From Liquidambar formosana (taxonomy: Eukaryota; Streptophyta; Magnoliopsida; Saxifragales; Altingiaceae), in contig CM077826.1 in assembly GCA_039720395.1 (NCBI GenBank), positions 39,246,087 through 39,310,086 on the forward strand: a DNA stretch of 64,000 bases, in the 5' to 3' direction. Of the stretch, positions 1 through 11,764 are shown one piece after another (the stretch's first letter is position 1; every line of letters starts with the position of its first letter). The translations under genes and the position numbers were made by a program. The notes beneath the pieces were generated by a model. That model was not told where the DNA came from, ran no database searches, and saw nothing but the letters and a program-made list of their open reading frames with translations.

Positions 1-325
1 GACGGGTTTGGTTGTTCCAAGTCTAGTTCGTCGCTTGATGTGTTAAGCTTACTCCTATTAAGCTTTATATTATTTTATGTATATGCTAGAGACACAGAGA
101 GAGAGAGGGAGAGAAGCCGGTTGTTACTTGCAAAGGGTCTTTGCGATTCAGCTCTCTGTTGGTATATGGATGGCCCTTGGTGAGTCTGGGTTCTTGGGCT
201 CAACAATCTCCACTCTTCTCGGGTCAGTGGTGTCCACCTGAGCAGCTCCATTTTGCAAGTGGCGATGCTCGTCGTCGTGGTGGTCATGCTTGCCTTCAAC
301 CAATATTCATAAAGAGAAGGGGAAG
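1..325. other. Non-genic stretch left of first solo LTR
   Basis: No gene is recognisable here. The open frames have no family features, and a GA-rich tract lies near 90-115. Its right edge (GGAAG, 321-325) is the target duplication of the adjacent LTR, so this DNA was once continuous with 1636 onward. Confidence 0.5.
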
Positions 326-1405
326 TGTAACGCCCCAAAATTTATATACCATTAACACGTACAATTTTTATGAGCTCCGTACAAATAAACCTTTTCAAAA
401 ATACATTCCATTTGAAAATACAGAGTATTGCACAGTTGCGGGTAGCGATGGTTAACCCAAAAATCATCATCAATATACATTGGCCAACCAAATAAATAAA
501 ATTACATCGGCTTTAAATAAAAATAAATGTACGCGATAATTTCTCCAAATCTCGACCCCAATTCTACTACGTGCTTCCAACAATTATCACCTGAAAATAT
601 ATTAGGGTGAGCGAACAACAGCCCAGTAGGAAATCTAATTCCTATACAATAAATAATGTTTCAAAAATCACATGCAAGCATTATATATTCAAAATAATAT
701 ATAAATTAAATAATATGAACTCCAAATCCTCAACCTCAAATATAATCCAACTGTCAATAAAATCAACTATCATAATCCATGACGTCAAATAATATAACCA
801 TCAATAATTATCACCTGCATAAATCAAATCTTAACATATGCTTCAAAATAATCATCATTCACCGTACAAGAATTAAACCCCCTACCTCAAAAATAAGTGA
901 ATAAAATGAATAACCACCACTGTAGACATGTAGATCAGCTTAACCAATATAAAATTCATATTGATATATATGGGATTAGAGCTCCATCGATCCGGCGATG
1001 GACTTCGACCTCTCTACCTCTCTCGCTCTGTCTCTGCTCCTTATTCTTCTCTTCCCTTTTCTATTTCTCTATTTATTTCCTTCTTCTCACTCATGTTCCT
1101 ATCTCCCTTTCTCTTTCTTCATTTATTTCTCCTCCTTATTTTCTACACTTGACCTGCCATCTTTCTTTCCTCCTTTTTTTCTCTTCTTTCTTCTTTCTTT
1201 CTCTTTCTCACGCATATCCCTGCCACCGTCCTTCCCAATTCTTCTCTTTCTTTTTTTATTTTTTTTATTTTTCCACACTTCTTTGCACCGAAAACTAAGC
1301 TTCTTTTCCTTCTTTGTTTTTTTTTTTTTTTTTTTTTTTTTTCTTCCTTTTGTCTTTTCCTTCCTCCACTTATATATATATACATGTATATACATGTATA
1401 CATGT

Positions 1406-1480
<75 letters not shown>

Positions 1481-1630
1481 CACATAATCTAATCATCTTT
1501 TCCACCCAATCAATTTAATATAATGTCTCCCAACATTTAGTTAATCTCAAAATATTTACAATTATCCATCTATGTACAATTCCACTGAATATACACGTAA
1601 AATAAATTAATAAATATTCGGGGTATTACA
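326..1630 (-). mobile_element. Solo LTR (1305 bp), probably Ty3/gypsy type
   Basis: The element begins TGTAACGCCCC and ends GGGGTATTACA, so it has TG...CA ends. It is flanked by a perfect 5-bp target duplication GGAAG (321-325 and 1631-1635). There is no internal retrotransposon region and no second LTR, which fits a solo LTR left by LTR-LTR recombination. The reverse complement resembles the 5' and 3' ends of the LTR at 2554-5223 (TGTAA.ACC start, GG.CGT.ACA end), so I read it as lying on the minus strand. It contains a long pyrimidine-rich tract and a (TA)n array. The open frames predicted inside are low-complexity. Confidence 0.88.
1369..1479. repeat. TA/TACATG microsatellite in solo LTR
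   Basis: Alternating TA dinucleotides are interrupted near the left end by several TACATG units. A T-homopolymer lies about 50 bp upstream. Confidence 0.9.
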
Positions 1631-1635
1631 GGAAG

Positions 1636-2137
1636 AAAATAGAGAGAGACGCAAGATCTGGTTGGTGAAGACTGAAGAGCTGGTTGGTGAGGAGGACATC
1701 GACGGAGGCTGTGGGTGTAGGGTGACGGTGGCTGGTTTCTGCCGTCAACGGAATTGTTGCTTGGGTTGGGGTTTGAGAAGAGAGACGATGTGGGGGTCTT
1801 GGTTTGAGGATAGAGAGGGATAGGTGGAGATGGTATTTTGGTCTGTAAAGATAAAAATGGATTAAATGAGTTAAAAAGAAAATTACGTGACTAATTGATA
1901 AAAAAAAAAGTAATATTTTCTTGAATAATGGTAATGAGTGTTCATGATTTAGGTTAAAACCAAGAACCAAATTGAAGCAAACCAAATTGACTGATTTGGT
2001 TTTGGTTTTATTTTTATTTTCTTAGATTTGGTTTTGATTCTAATTTTAGAAAATCGAATTAAATTGGTTTGGTTTTTATTTTTATTTTAAAAAAACCAAA
2101 CCAAAAAAAAACCAAAAAATATAATATAATATAATTA
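1636..2137. other. Non-genic AT-rich stretch with GGTTTGGTTTT motifs
   Basis: No gene is seen. From about 1950 the sequence repeats GGTTTGGTTTT/AAAACCAAACC motifs on both strands, and a related tract lies at 6360-6490. These look like remains of an older repeat into which the element at 2147 inserted. The minus-strand open frame at 1626-1985 shows no family signature. Confidence 0.45.
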
Positions 2138-3102
2138 TATATTATAGGGTAAATTGCACTTCAGGGTCTAGAGTTTGGGGTAGATTTCACTTAAGGGTCC
2201 CAAATTTTAATTGCATCAATTTGGTATCCAAATTATTAGTTGGGTTTTAATTTGAGGTCCACCGTCATGAACTGTTTGTTAACCAAACAGTTTTGTCTCT
2301 AATTTTGCACATGTTGTGCATGTGACCTATATTATCCCTATTTTGCCCTTTTGATGGGTATGAATGCCCTATTTTACCCCAATATAGCTTATATCTGAAA
2401 ATCAAAGTTGATCAATCTATGGTCAAAATGGTCAACCAAGGGTCCCATATGGTAGGTCTCATCAAGGCGAATCTACTCGTCAAATTTAGAGTCAATAGGG
2501 TCAACTTAAGGTCTTCAAATGCTAGGGAACATGGTATGTGTGGGTGAATGCACTGTAACACCTGTAATTTTTAAATAAGGTATTAAGGGTTTAATCTATA
2601 GTTAACATAGTTAATCCCATGATTTGTTGGATGACCTCACGATTGGGTAATATATGTGACGATGATGTATGCGTTTTGATGCTTGTTTTTATGCATTAAG
2701 TATTTTAAGTGTGCATTTAGCCTTATTTGCAACTTAAAGGTTTAAGCTGCTGAAATTTGGCTAAGTATTGGAGAAAAGTGAATTTTTGTAAAACTTTGTT
2801 TTTAAAGATAATTTTTTACGGTAATGGAAGTTTATAATATTATAAAATATTGGTGATTTTATGGAAATTTATTAGCATGTTTGGATTGGGTTCCATACAT
2901 GTTTGTTTTAGGAAAATCTGTTGGGAGACAGATTTTGTACTAAAATTAGAAAATGAGATTTTGTTATATTGGGTATTTGATTTTTTTGATATTTTATTTG
3001 GATTCAAATGGGGGGTTATTTGCTTAGTTTCATTAAATAACTTAAAGTAAGATTTACTTAAATGTTTTTAATGAAATAAGGCATGATATGTGCAGAGGTG
3101 GA

Positions 3103-3240
3103 TGTAGTCGACTACAAGTGACATGTAGTCGACTACAAGTCATGATGTAGTCGACTACATCTTTCATGTAGTCGACTACATTGTCACTTTTAGCATTCTG
3201 GAATGTTTAGTCGACTACACATTGCATGTAGTCGACTATA
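3103..3240. promoter_or_regulatory. Array of six TGTAGTCGACTACA palindromes in LTR U3
   Basis: Copies start at 3103, 3124, 3146, 3167, 3206 and 3227. The first four are perfect 14-bp palindromes. The last two each carry about one mismatch. Spacing is 21, 22, 21, 39 and 21 bp, so most copies repeat every two helical turns. The array ends about 60 bp before a TATA-like box. An array of binding sites for a dimeric DNA-binding protein is an inference. Confidence 0.8.
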
Positions 3241-3302
3241 TCCCTCGGATTTGGCCAAAATCCATGTTTTTAAGTAGTAAAATGACGCATATGCCCCCAC
3301 CC

Positions 3303-3313
3303 TTTTATATATA
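3303..3313 (+). promoter_or_regulatory. TATA-like box of the LTR
   Basis: The sequence TTTTATATATA lies downstream of the palindrome array and before a GA-rich stretch. This is where an LTR core promoter would be expected. No transcription start can be fixed from sequence. Confidence 0.45.
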
Positions 3314-4436
3314 CCCTCAAACCCGACCTTGGGGGTTTGTTTTCTAGTTTTTGGCTTGGGGGAGAGAGCTAGAGAGAGAGAGAGAGAACGTGGGGGAGAG
3401 AGAATGGGTGTTTGGATGAGAGGGAAAGTGTTTCTTTCCTCAATTTACATGGGTTTCATGCATTTTTGGGTACTTTTTCTCTATTTCCAGCTAGGGTTCA
3501 TTCTTGGATGACATGGGAGAGCATCATTCATGGCATTTGGAGTTAGGGTTTCTTGTTTGGGCTCATACATGCGTTCTTAGAGCTTGCTTTTGGTGGGTTG
3601 AGTTTGGATTTCGTGGGATTTGGTATGGATGTCATCCTCACCAATTCCTTTACATTTTAGAGGTATTTTCTCACACTTAAGGGTTAGGGTTTGTATTCCT
3701 TTGAGGGTTTATCATCTCTTTCTTACATTTATGGGTTTATTTATGCATATTGGGAGTTTTGATGGTGATTTAGAGTTGGAACCTCTATTATCCTCATCAA
3801 CCAAGGCATTTTGAGAGCTAGGGCTTAGATTTGGAGCTTGCATGTGCATGCTAGGGCTTGGATTTCACACCCACGACACACAAGGCTGCATTTTTTACAC
3901 ATTTGATTGAGGTAGGTGCAATTTACATAGGTTTAAACTATTGACATGATAATATGGGGTATATTATCATAGTATTTAGCATTCTTGAGCTTAGAATATT
4001 TACATAAATGATTTGTGGAATAAATCTTAGAATGAGATTATGGGTATTTGATAATCTAATTTGGGAATTATATTCTTTAATTTTGGTTTATTTTATACAT
4101 TCTATGGAATATGGATGTATGGATTTTATGGTTAATTGATGTTTTTTTTAATTATGATTTTAAGGCTATAATCATAATGGGAATTTATGTTGTTTATCAT
4201 AATTTTGGTATAATTATGAGGTTATTTGATTATGGGTTATATAGCATATTTTAGAGATGATTTTGGTTAAAAATCATTTTATGGTTTATCGCACTGCATG
4301 TTGGACATAATTATACATTAAATGGACTTAATGAATACTGGGTAAAGTATTGCATAAAAAGGGGTCATTGGAATTGGACTACTTGCAGTCAATGGGATTT
4401 TGCGGTGTTTTCCATTCTTTTGGTCCTGGGGCACTT

Positions 4437-4515
4437 TCCGGTTCTAGGTAGGAACCCTTGTGTTCCCGAATTAGAGGCTACTTTTCGGTTCCAGGTAGGA
4501 ACCCTTGTGTTGTCC
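4437..4515. repeat. Short tandem repeat inside the solo LTR
   Basis: The motif CGGTTCYAGGTAGGAACCCT followed by TGTGTT occurs twice, about 50-58 bp apart. It is a local duplication within the LTR. Confidence 0.6.
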
Positions 4516-5958
4516 TCCTGGAGGTTGGGTTTAAATCCTTCGTTTCCGTGCGAAGACTCCTGTGGGAGTGGTTGGTAATTAATGAAATTAATGTAAATTG
4601 GACATGAGTCACATGCATTGGGCATTATGCATCATTGTTTTAAGTTATGGTTTATAACTTATTTTGGATTTGTAATATACTTGGTTAGTATATTTTGTTT
4701 TAAATGATATAATTGGTTTTATTTATATCATTTCTTTAGTTTACTATGTTAAATTGCATCTACTGAGTCGTCGGACTCACGCCTATTATTTTAAATACTT
4801 TTCAATATTACAGGATATGAAGTTTATGCGAAGACACGCTTACTTGGGATTTATTAATGTGGTTTATTAATGTATTTTCATGGAGAGAATATGTATTTCA
4901 TTAATTTTATTGGGGCCGATGGCCAATGTAAATGTAAATTATATCAGAGATGTAATTTTAATTATTTAATGTTATATATGTGGGATGCGATGCATGGGAC
5001 GATACCATCTGTATGGATGATCGGAAAATTTTTATAGAATGGATTTTTATAAGAGGTTTTATGATGGATGTCCTATCTACGGATGGGTCATGTTCGAAAA
5101 TTGAAAAAGTTTTAAAATGGTTGAGATTTTAATACGTGTCATCCACGTTTTACCAAATGATTTATTAAAGAAAAGCCTGTTTTATTACTATTGATCACAG
5201 CTTAATTATTTTGGGTCGTGACATGCACCCACACTGGATCACAATCCACTTCACCTTCAACCTCAAAACAGGTTCAAGGAGAAAATGTCAGTTTTGAGTT
5301 TTGTTCCGGGCCAACTTCCCCCTTTCTTATCTCACTCATTTCTCAACTAAATTCAGTGATACAAAAGCCGAATTGAAGTTCTTTCAGAGCACTACAAGCG
5401 CACACAAATTGTTCATCCAAAAACTTATAAAATCATAATAATTTTTTAGCCCAAATTCTAGAGTTTATAACCCGAAAATCCGGCAATTTTCAAGAACTCA
5501 TCCCACGGTGGAGTATTAACCCAAAACTAGTCGCCGACGCCACTATTTTAAGAACTCATCCCCATCATTTTTGATGGGGTCATCGGCGAGGATGATGAGG
5601 GAAGAGGGAAAACAGTGGCGGCGAATCTGATTGGGTGGATTTAATGGTGACAGTGGTGGCGGATCTAATGCGAATTGTCATCGCTAACGTTCAAATCTAG
5701 GTTGGGATAGTGGGTTTCAAACCAAACCAATTGCCAATGCTAGCAATGAAGAATGGGGCGTGGGTTTAAGAGCACAGGCAAAAACGACGTCGTTTTGTGG
5801 GGGGCATTAAAGTCATTTTAGGGATTCTGTTAACACCGTCTCTAATTTCTAGTCAACACTAACATTGGGTACCAAATTGACACAATTGAAATTCTAGACC
5901 CTTAAGTGAAACTTACCCCAAACTCTAGACCCTTAAATGCAATTTACCTTATATTATA

Positions 5959-7420
5959 TATTAAAGTTTAAATTGTAATTTTCCTATTCAAATAAGGGTA
6001 AAAATGCATTATATATTCAAGTTTAGTTTGTATTTTTCGTTATTACAGACGACCTTGAAGTTATTGATTGATTTTCCTATGCTGTTGGGTAAGTTGCTCT
6101 TCAACAAATATGCACATGCCTTTGGAATGGGTTTGCTTTTGTTGATTTTAAGTTTCTTCTTGTTTTTTGCTTTTTAGATTTGCGTGTATTAAACTATTAG
6201 TGTTGTGTCAGATATTAGTATGTATTAGATTGGAGCTTGACATATGTCAATACGTTTACATTTTGATATAATGTTTAATGCTTTTATTAAAACTATATTT
6301 ATTTGGAGTTCATTTTGTTAGGGGTAAACAATTATTCATGATGATTTGTTGCTACTTGGTAGGTTAAAACCAAAACCAAACCGAACTAAAATTTTTTGTT
6401 TGATTTGGTTATAGTATGATTTGGTATGAACAAAACTGAAGTATTATGGTTTAGTTTGAAAGTTATCCTAAAACCAAACCAAATCGAACCACGAACACCA
6501 ATAATGACCAAATCCCCCTATTTTATATTTTGTTTTTATCCTCAGCTAATGGCACTGTGCACTTTAGTCGTTTAGAAAATGAAAAAAAGGGGTTTTTTTT
6601 CATCCGCTGGACCAAGCCATGCATGACTAGTAAACAACCTACTAGAAGCACCATTGGGGATCTCGTTGAGCATCCAATGGTTATGTTCCCATCAACACGT
6701 ATTGATATAAGTTATATCAGCACCATGCATTAGGGGTTGTACCCCTTGCATTAGTCCAATGTACCTCATATCCCACTAATGTATAAGATACAACTCCCAA
6801 TGCGAGTGTTAATATAAGTTATATCGGCACGTGCTTACCTGATCATATCATTCGACCATCCAAACCTCTTACTTTAAGAGCCATTTTAACATCATGTGTG
6901 GCAAGCTTTGGTTGGTTAATCACTTTTCCATGGTTAGCTTTTTGATCCCTTGTTTATTGCTCCATTGTGGATGCTCTAAGAAGGTAAAAAGGTTTGGACC
7001 GTGTTCCTTAAAAATGAAAAATCTCATAAATTAAAATGCATATTGTAGTGCATCCCTCCAAAATGATGTTGAGGAGGATTGAAAGAGGTTAGTTGCGACT
7101 TCTAAACTTGTTAAGGGTGATTAATGTTTTAATGATATATTTTAGGGGATTTGTTTATTTAGACCAAATTTTATTGCAAAATGTTGAGGTTGCGAATTCG
7201 AGATTCCCGAATAGGCACAATGGTGGGCTCCATAGTAAGTCTCACTCTTTATGTCTGTTTGGAAATCCCGAATTCGAAACCCCTAACATTGGCCATTTGA
7301 ATTTATTGACTTTTTTCACAAGAAGGTGAGAATGATCCAATAAAACTCACATAGGACCGCACCCTTGCAAAAGAGTTTTGGTAAGATGAATTTTGTTCCT
7401 TTATCGTCATTTTCCATATT
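5959..7420. other. Intergenic AT-rich DNA, no gene recognised
   Basis: There is a second AAACCAAACC-rich patch at 6360-6490. A stretch at 7184-7290 has two opposed CGAATTCGA-type motifs that look like an old retroelement remnant. The predicted frames show no recognisable domain. Confidence 0.4.
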
Positions 7421-7903
7421 TTTAGAAAGGTAATGCTATTAGACCATTCTTAACAGTCTTCTAAAAAGAAACCCTTTGATGTGGTGTGAAAATATAACGG
7501 CAAAGTGAGACCCAATAGCATTAATCCCAATTTGTTTTTATGTCACATTGTGCGAGTTTTTGGGGTTATAAAGGGAGAGGGAGATCAAAAAACTTTTCCC
7601 TTTTAGATTCGTTTAAGGATTGATAACCTTGTAACCTAACGACACTAGTCTCCTAACGACACTAGTTCAATATTTTTAGAAAGGTAATGCTATTAGACCA
7701 CTTTTAACAGTCTTCCAAAAAGAACCCTTTATGATGTGGTGTGAAAACATAAGTGCGGTAATGAAATCCAATAGCATTAATCCCAATTTGTTTTCATGTC
7801 ACATTGTACGAGTTTTTGGGGTTATTAAGGGAGATCAAAAAAACTTTTCCCTTTTAGAGTCATTTAAGGATTGATAATCTTGTAACCTAACGGCACTAGT
7901 CCC
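7421..7903. repeat. Tandem duplication of a ~245-bp unit
   Basis: Unit 1 (about 7421-7668) and unit 2 (about 7671-7903) both run from TTTTTAGAAAGGTAATGCTA to a shared end, TGTAACCTAACGRCACTAGT. They differ by scattered substitutions and small indels, about 90% identical by eye. The short block CTAACGACACTAGT is itself duplicated at the junction. Confidence 0.85.
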
Positions 7904-9479
7904 CTATGTGATGGAGGTTCTAAATTTTAATTTTAAAAATAATTATAAGATGTTGTATTGAATTTTACTACCATACCACCAAAAAAAGGAGTCCTAAGGA
8001 TGTCAATGACATTATCAGAAACAGCTAGCGGAAGGGAAGTCAGTGATATTTCCCCTTCTTTAAACTTGGGTTCCTCCGCAACGGTTTATGATGTTGGCGT
8101 TGGAAACACTTGTATTGTACCGTTGGATTTGTTTCGACTACTTCGTCCTCTACTGAGTAAATGACAATGATGTCCTTGTAACGTTGACAAGTAACGGTGC
8201 TCAGTAAGCCACACTAACAGAGCTTCTAATTTTCAGTGTTGTGGTCTGATCGTCACACTATCAACTTGATTTGGTTTCACTCATCCAGGTACAACTCTAT
8301 ATATATATCTACATAAGTAATCTTAATCTTTATTAATCTTAATTTAGGTGGAATTCAGTTGACTGTTGAAGAGATTGTGGTCTCATGTTCAGAATGTAAT
8401 AATTTCTAGGGTTTTGATCTCTCTCTGAGTTTTTTTCTTTTTTTTTTTTGGAAGATTTATATCCCACCATGATTGACTTACTTGATTCTCCTTTTAGCTT
8501 TAATGAATGTTTGATTTATATGGTACATATGTTTACACTTTTTTTTCTCCCCCTTTTAATGGCTCTAAAGAATTTACTAGCTGTTTTAATGCTTCTATTT
8601 TTGAGTCTTTTCAGTATAGACGCTTGAAAGAAGTTTCATTCTTTCAGGAAGATATTTACAAATATTGTTTGTTTTCCTATGAAGTATCATTACTATGTTT
8701 ATGATGTAGTAACGTGATGTCAAGACTTTGTTTTCAGGATGTTTTATTAATATTTTTTAAGTTTATTGCTCTCATATACTGTGCTTAACAAGGGATTGTT
8801 TGTGGTATTAAGTACTGATGTGATTCACCTGTGAATTGGTGGCTGGGATTGGTCAATCTAGTTAGCATGTGAAGAAATCATTTAGGGTGTACATTTGATA
8901 ATGTGTCAAATATATTTTACAACTTGTTTGACGTTTCAAGAGTTGTTGTATTGTTTAATAACTTTGGCTATAATTCATTGAAGTATCAATTAAATTCATG
9001 GGTCATGGGTGGATGGAAAACTGGATGTAGATTGTCTGGATGAGAATCATGTGCAGTTTTTAGTGACTGTGGTGTTCCATGTGATATGGGCATTGGAAAT
9101 AGAATTTCTCCAAAAGATGTCTTATGTACAACTTTCCTTAGAAATCCATCGTTATGAATGGGACAACCATTACAGGAAATGGCAGTCAATTATCACAAAT
9201 GATTGAAAAATTGAAACGAAAACCCAAAAATGATAATATGCAATCAGTTGTGGTAGTGGCCTGATTCATGATGATGACTTAAAGCAGTGCTATGTAAAAG
9301 ACAATGGAGCTATTAAATTTCCATGGGACATAAAAACATGCCATTATCAGGGATATGTGAATCATCCAACACACAATAGCATGGCGTACTCCTACTGTTC
9401 AAACCAGGGAAATTTATGCAGTCTTGATTTAGATTTCTGTAGATTCAAACATTGTTTTCTGTCCATTCTTCCAGGATAA
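7904..9479 (+). other. 5' flank of HAOX copy 1, possible non-coding exon
   Basis: No protein gene is apparent. A candidate 5'UTR donor, CATCCAG|GTACAA, lies at 8288/8289, and the sequence just before the ATG ends TTCTTCCAG|GATAA (acceptor at 9474). A 5'UTR intron is therefore plausible. The TATATATATA run at 8296-8307 could instead be a TATA box. From about 8650 onward the sequence is recognisably repeated upstream of copy 2 (from about 17,800). Confidence 0.4.
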
Positions 9480-10850
9480 ATGGCAACTGAAATAGTCAAT
9501 GTGAAGGAATTTCAAGAACTGGCTAGGCAAGCCCTTCCAAAGATGTACTATGACTACTATAGTGGGGGAGCTGAGGACCAGTACACATTAAGGGAAAATA
9601 TGGAAGCGTTTTGCAGAATCCAGTTAATTATGTGTTAAACCTGTTATGGTTAATTTACTAAACAGGATACACCATACTTCATCTACAATCAGTTCTATTG
9701 TTCTATTATGTTTTATCAGGATTCAGCCAAGAATTCTTGTAGACGTGAGCAAAATAGATATGTCAACTACGGTACTGGGTTATAATACCTCGGCTCCCAT
9801 TATGATTGCTCCAACAGCTATGCATCAGTTGGCGCACCCTGAAGGTCTATATCGTCTTCAAAGATATTTAAGTTGAGATTTTGTGTGTAATTCTGATCCA
9901 CTTGTTGTTCGTGTCTATTACAGGAGAGGTTGCAACAGCCAGAGCAGCAGCTGCATGTAACACAATAATGGTACTATTACATCTAGTAGAGTTTATTTGC
10001 TTACCTTATGTGCCTGAATTCTGAGCTAATTTTCATTGTAGGTGTTATCCTATATGTCTACCTGCACTGTGGAGGAGGTTGCTTCCAGCTGCAATGCCAT
10101 TCGGTTCTTTCAATTATATGTATTCTTTTTCTCTATGATCATCTGTAATTTAAAGTTTTCTTTGTGAACTTTTATCATTCTTTTGCAGCACATTTTTTCT
10201 CTTGGGATCCCATTATGGGAACTCAACTTGTAATTTGGTATTCTTCCATGAACAGGTACATAAGAGACGCGATGTGTCGGCTCAGCTGGTGCAGAGAGCT
10301 GAACGAAATGGATACAAGGCTATTATTCTAACCGCTGATGCTCCTAGACTTGGTCGAAGGGAGGCAGACATAAAAAACAAGTGAAAATCATCTTTCTTAC
10401 TCTTTTTTGCTTTTTCTCATGAAATATTCTTGAAATTGCCTTCACAATTTGGCATTGTATGCCTTACCTAATGGGGTTAGAACATTGGCATATAGTGTCC
10501 TATCATTATAAGAAATTCTCTTCCTTTTTCTCTCATATTGACACAATAAGCTCTATCATATGCATCACCTTTAAAGCATAACAATTGATAACTTTTGCAG
10601 AATGATTTCACCTCAATTGAAGAATTTTGAAGGTCTTTTGTCAACTGAAGTTGTTTCCGTGAGTGGATTACTTTTATTCCGAATTTTTGCATTTAAAATA
10701 TCTTGAAACAATGTACAATTCTATTATGCCTGTAATAAGGATCTATGAGATGCTTTCACGCACTACTTTCTCTGAACTGTTCATCTGGTTCTTCAGGTTT
10801 CCTGCAATATATATGTTTAGATTTGGAAAACTCTTTCTTTTGTTACATTT

Positions 10851-10891
<41 letters not shown>

Positions 10892-11712
10892 CAGGGCTTC
10901 ATGATCACAAATTTTCTTTTTACCCTCAGGTTTAATTGGTGTTAAGCTCGTATAGTTTAAGGGTAAGACAGACATTTGATAAAAAGATAATTCTTCTCGA
11001 GCAACTAATGATGTATACATGCTCCCTCTCGCCGCTTTCCCCACTCTCTACTCATAACTACCATATTTAATGTCTGTTCTAGTTCTCTCTGTTAAAGAGA
11101 AAACATAAATTTAAAAGTTCTTTCTCTCTCTCTCTCTCTCTCTCTTCCCCTAACTACCATGTTTCATGTCTCTTCTCCTTTGCTCAGTTAAAGAGAAAAC
11201 GGTAATTAAAAGGTTCATTAAAAGGCAAAATATACCTGAGATTTTTTCACATCAGGTGGTGTGTTCATTCTGAGAAGTTTGTTTCATGTTTCAAAATGAA
11301 CTACTTCTTTATCTTATATTATATTGTTTTTTTCATCGTCAAATTTTGTTTGAATTCTTGCATTTACTAGTGTCATATACTTGCTGTAGTTTTGGTGTCC
11401 GTTTGTGTTTATAAAATGCAAATCACTTCTACTACCAATAAGCAGTATGTCTGACATTTGTGTCTGCTTGTTTCTGCCATTTTGGACCCTTACAAATATC
11501 TGCACTATTTTTCTGCAAATGAAGTGTATACAGAAACATGTCAATAAGGCATTTTTATTGTTGGAACCCACAATAAAGCTATGCATCTCTGCCCAAGAAC
11601 AAATGTTATGTGGATTATGACCAGATTTTAATTTACTGAATCCATCTCTGCATAGTTTTTCACTATGTGCACACACACATGCATACATACATGCACATGC
11701 ACACACACACAC

Positions 11713-11764
<52 letters not shown>

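Larger units (their letters stand above)
2554..5223 (+). mobile_element. Solo LTR (2670 bp) nested in the MULE
   Basis: The element begins TGTAACACCTG and ends GGGTCGTGACA. The target duplication TGCAC (2549-2553 and 5224-5228) is perfect. The uninterrupted site exists in a paralogous stretch near 48,805 (GATGCACCCACAC), which confirms both ends. U3 carries an array of palindromes (3103-3240) followed by a TATA-like box near 3303. The stretch at 4757-4815, with GAGTCGTCGGACTCAC and a following CAGGATATGAAG, resembles the interior of the other two LTRs in this window. No coding region is present. Confidence 0.9.
2147..5949. mobile_element. Mutator-like (MULE) non-autonomous TIR element, 3803 bp with nested LTR
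   Basis: The left end (from 2147) and the reverse complement of the right end (to 5949) match for about 85-90 bp: [A/G]GGTAAATTGCA, then AGGGTCTAGAGTTTGGGGTA and further. The element is flanked by a 9-bp duplication TATATTATA (2138-2146 and 5950-5958). Long TIRs plus 9-bp duplications are the Mutator-superfamily signature. No transposase is visible. Without the LTR at 2554-5223 and one copy of its duplication, the element would be about 1.13 kb. The interior around the LTR resembles 48,640-49,060 in the third solo LTR. The duplication is AT-rich, so the TIR is the stronger evidence. Confidence 0.82.

Noticed and set aside
998..1505. Open frames of 120-164 codons on both strands
   Set aside because: They are translations of CT-rich and (TA)n low-complexity DNA inside a solo LTR.
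3098..3245. CRISPR-like array of regularly spaced palindromes
   Set aside because: The repeat is 14 bp with spacers of only 7-8 bp that are themselves similar, in a eukaryotic LTR with no cas genes. It is a U3 site array.
11314..11712. 132-codon minus-strand frame in HAOX copy 1 intron 6
   Set aside because: It is intronic, ends in CA-repeat translation and has no counterpart in copy 2.
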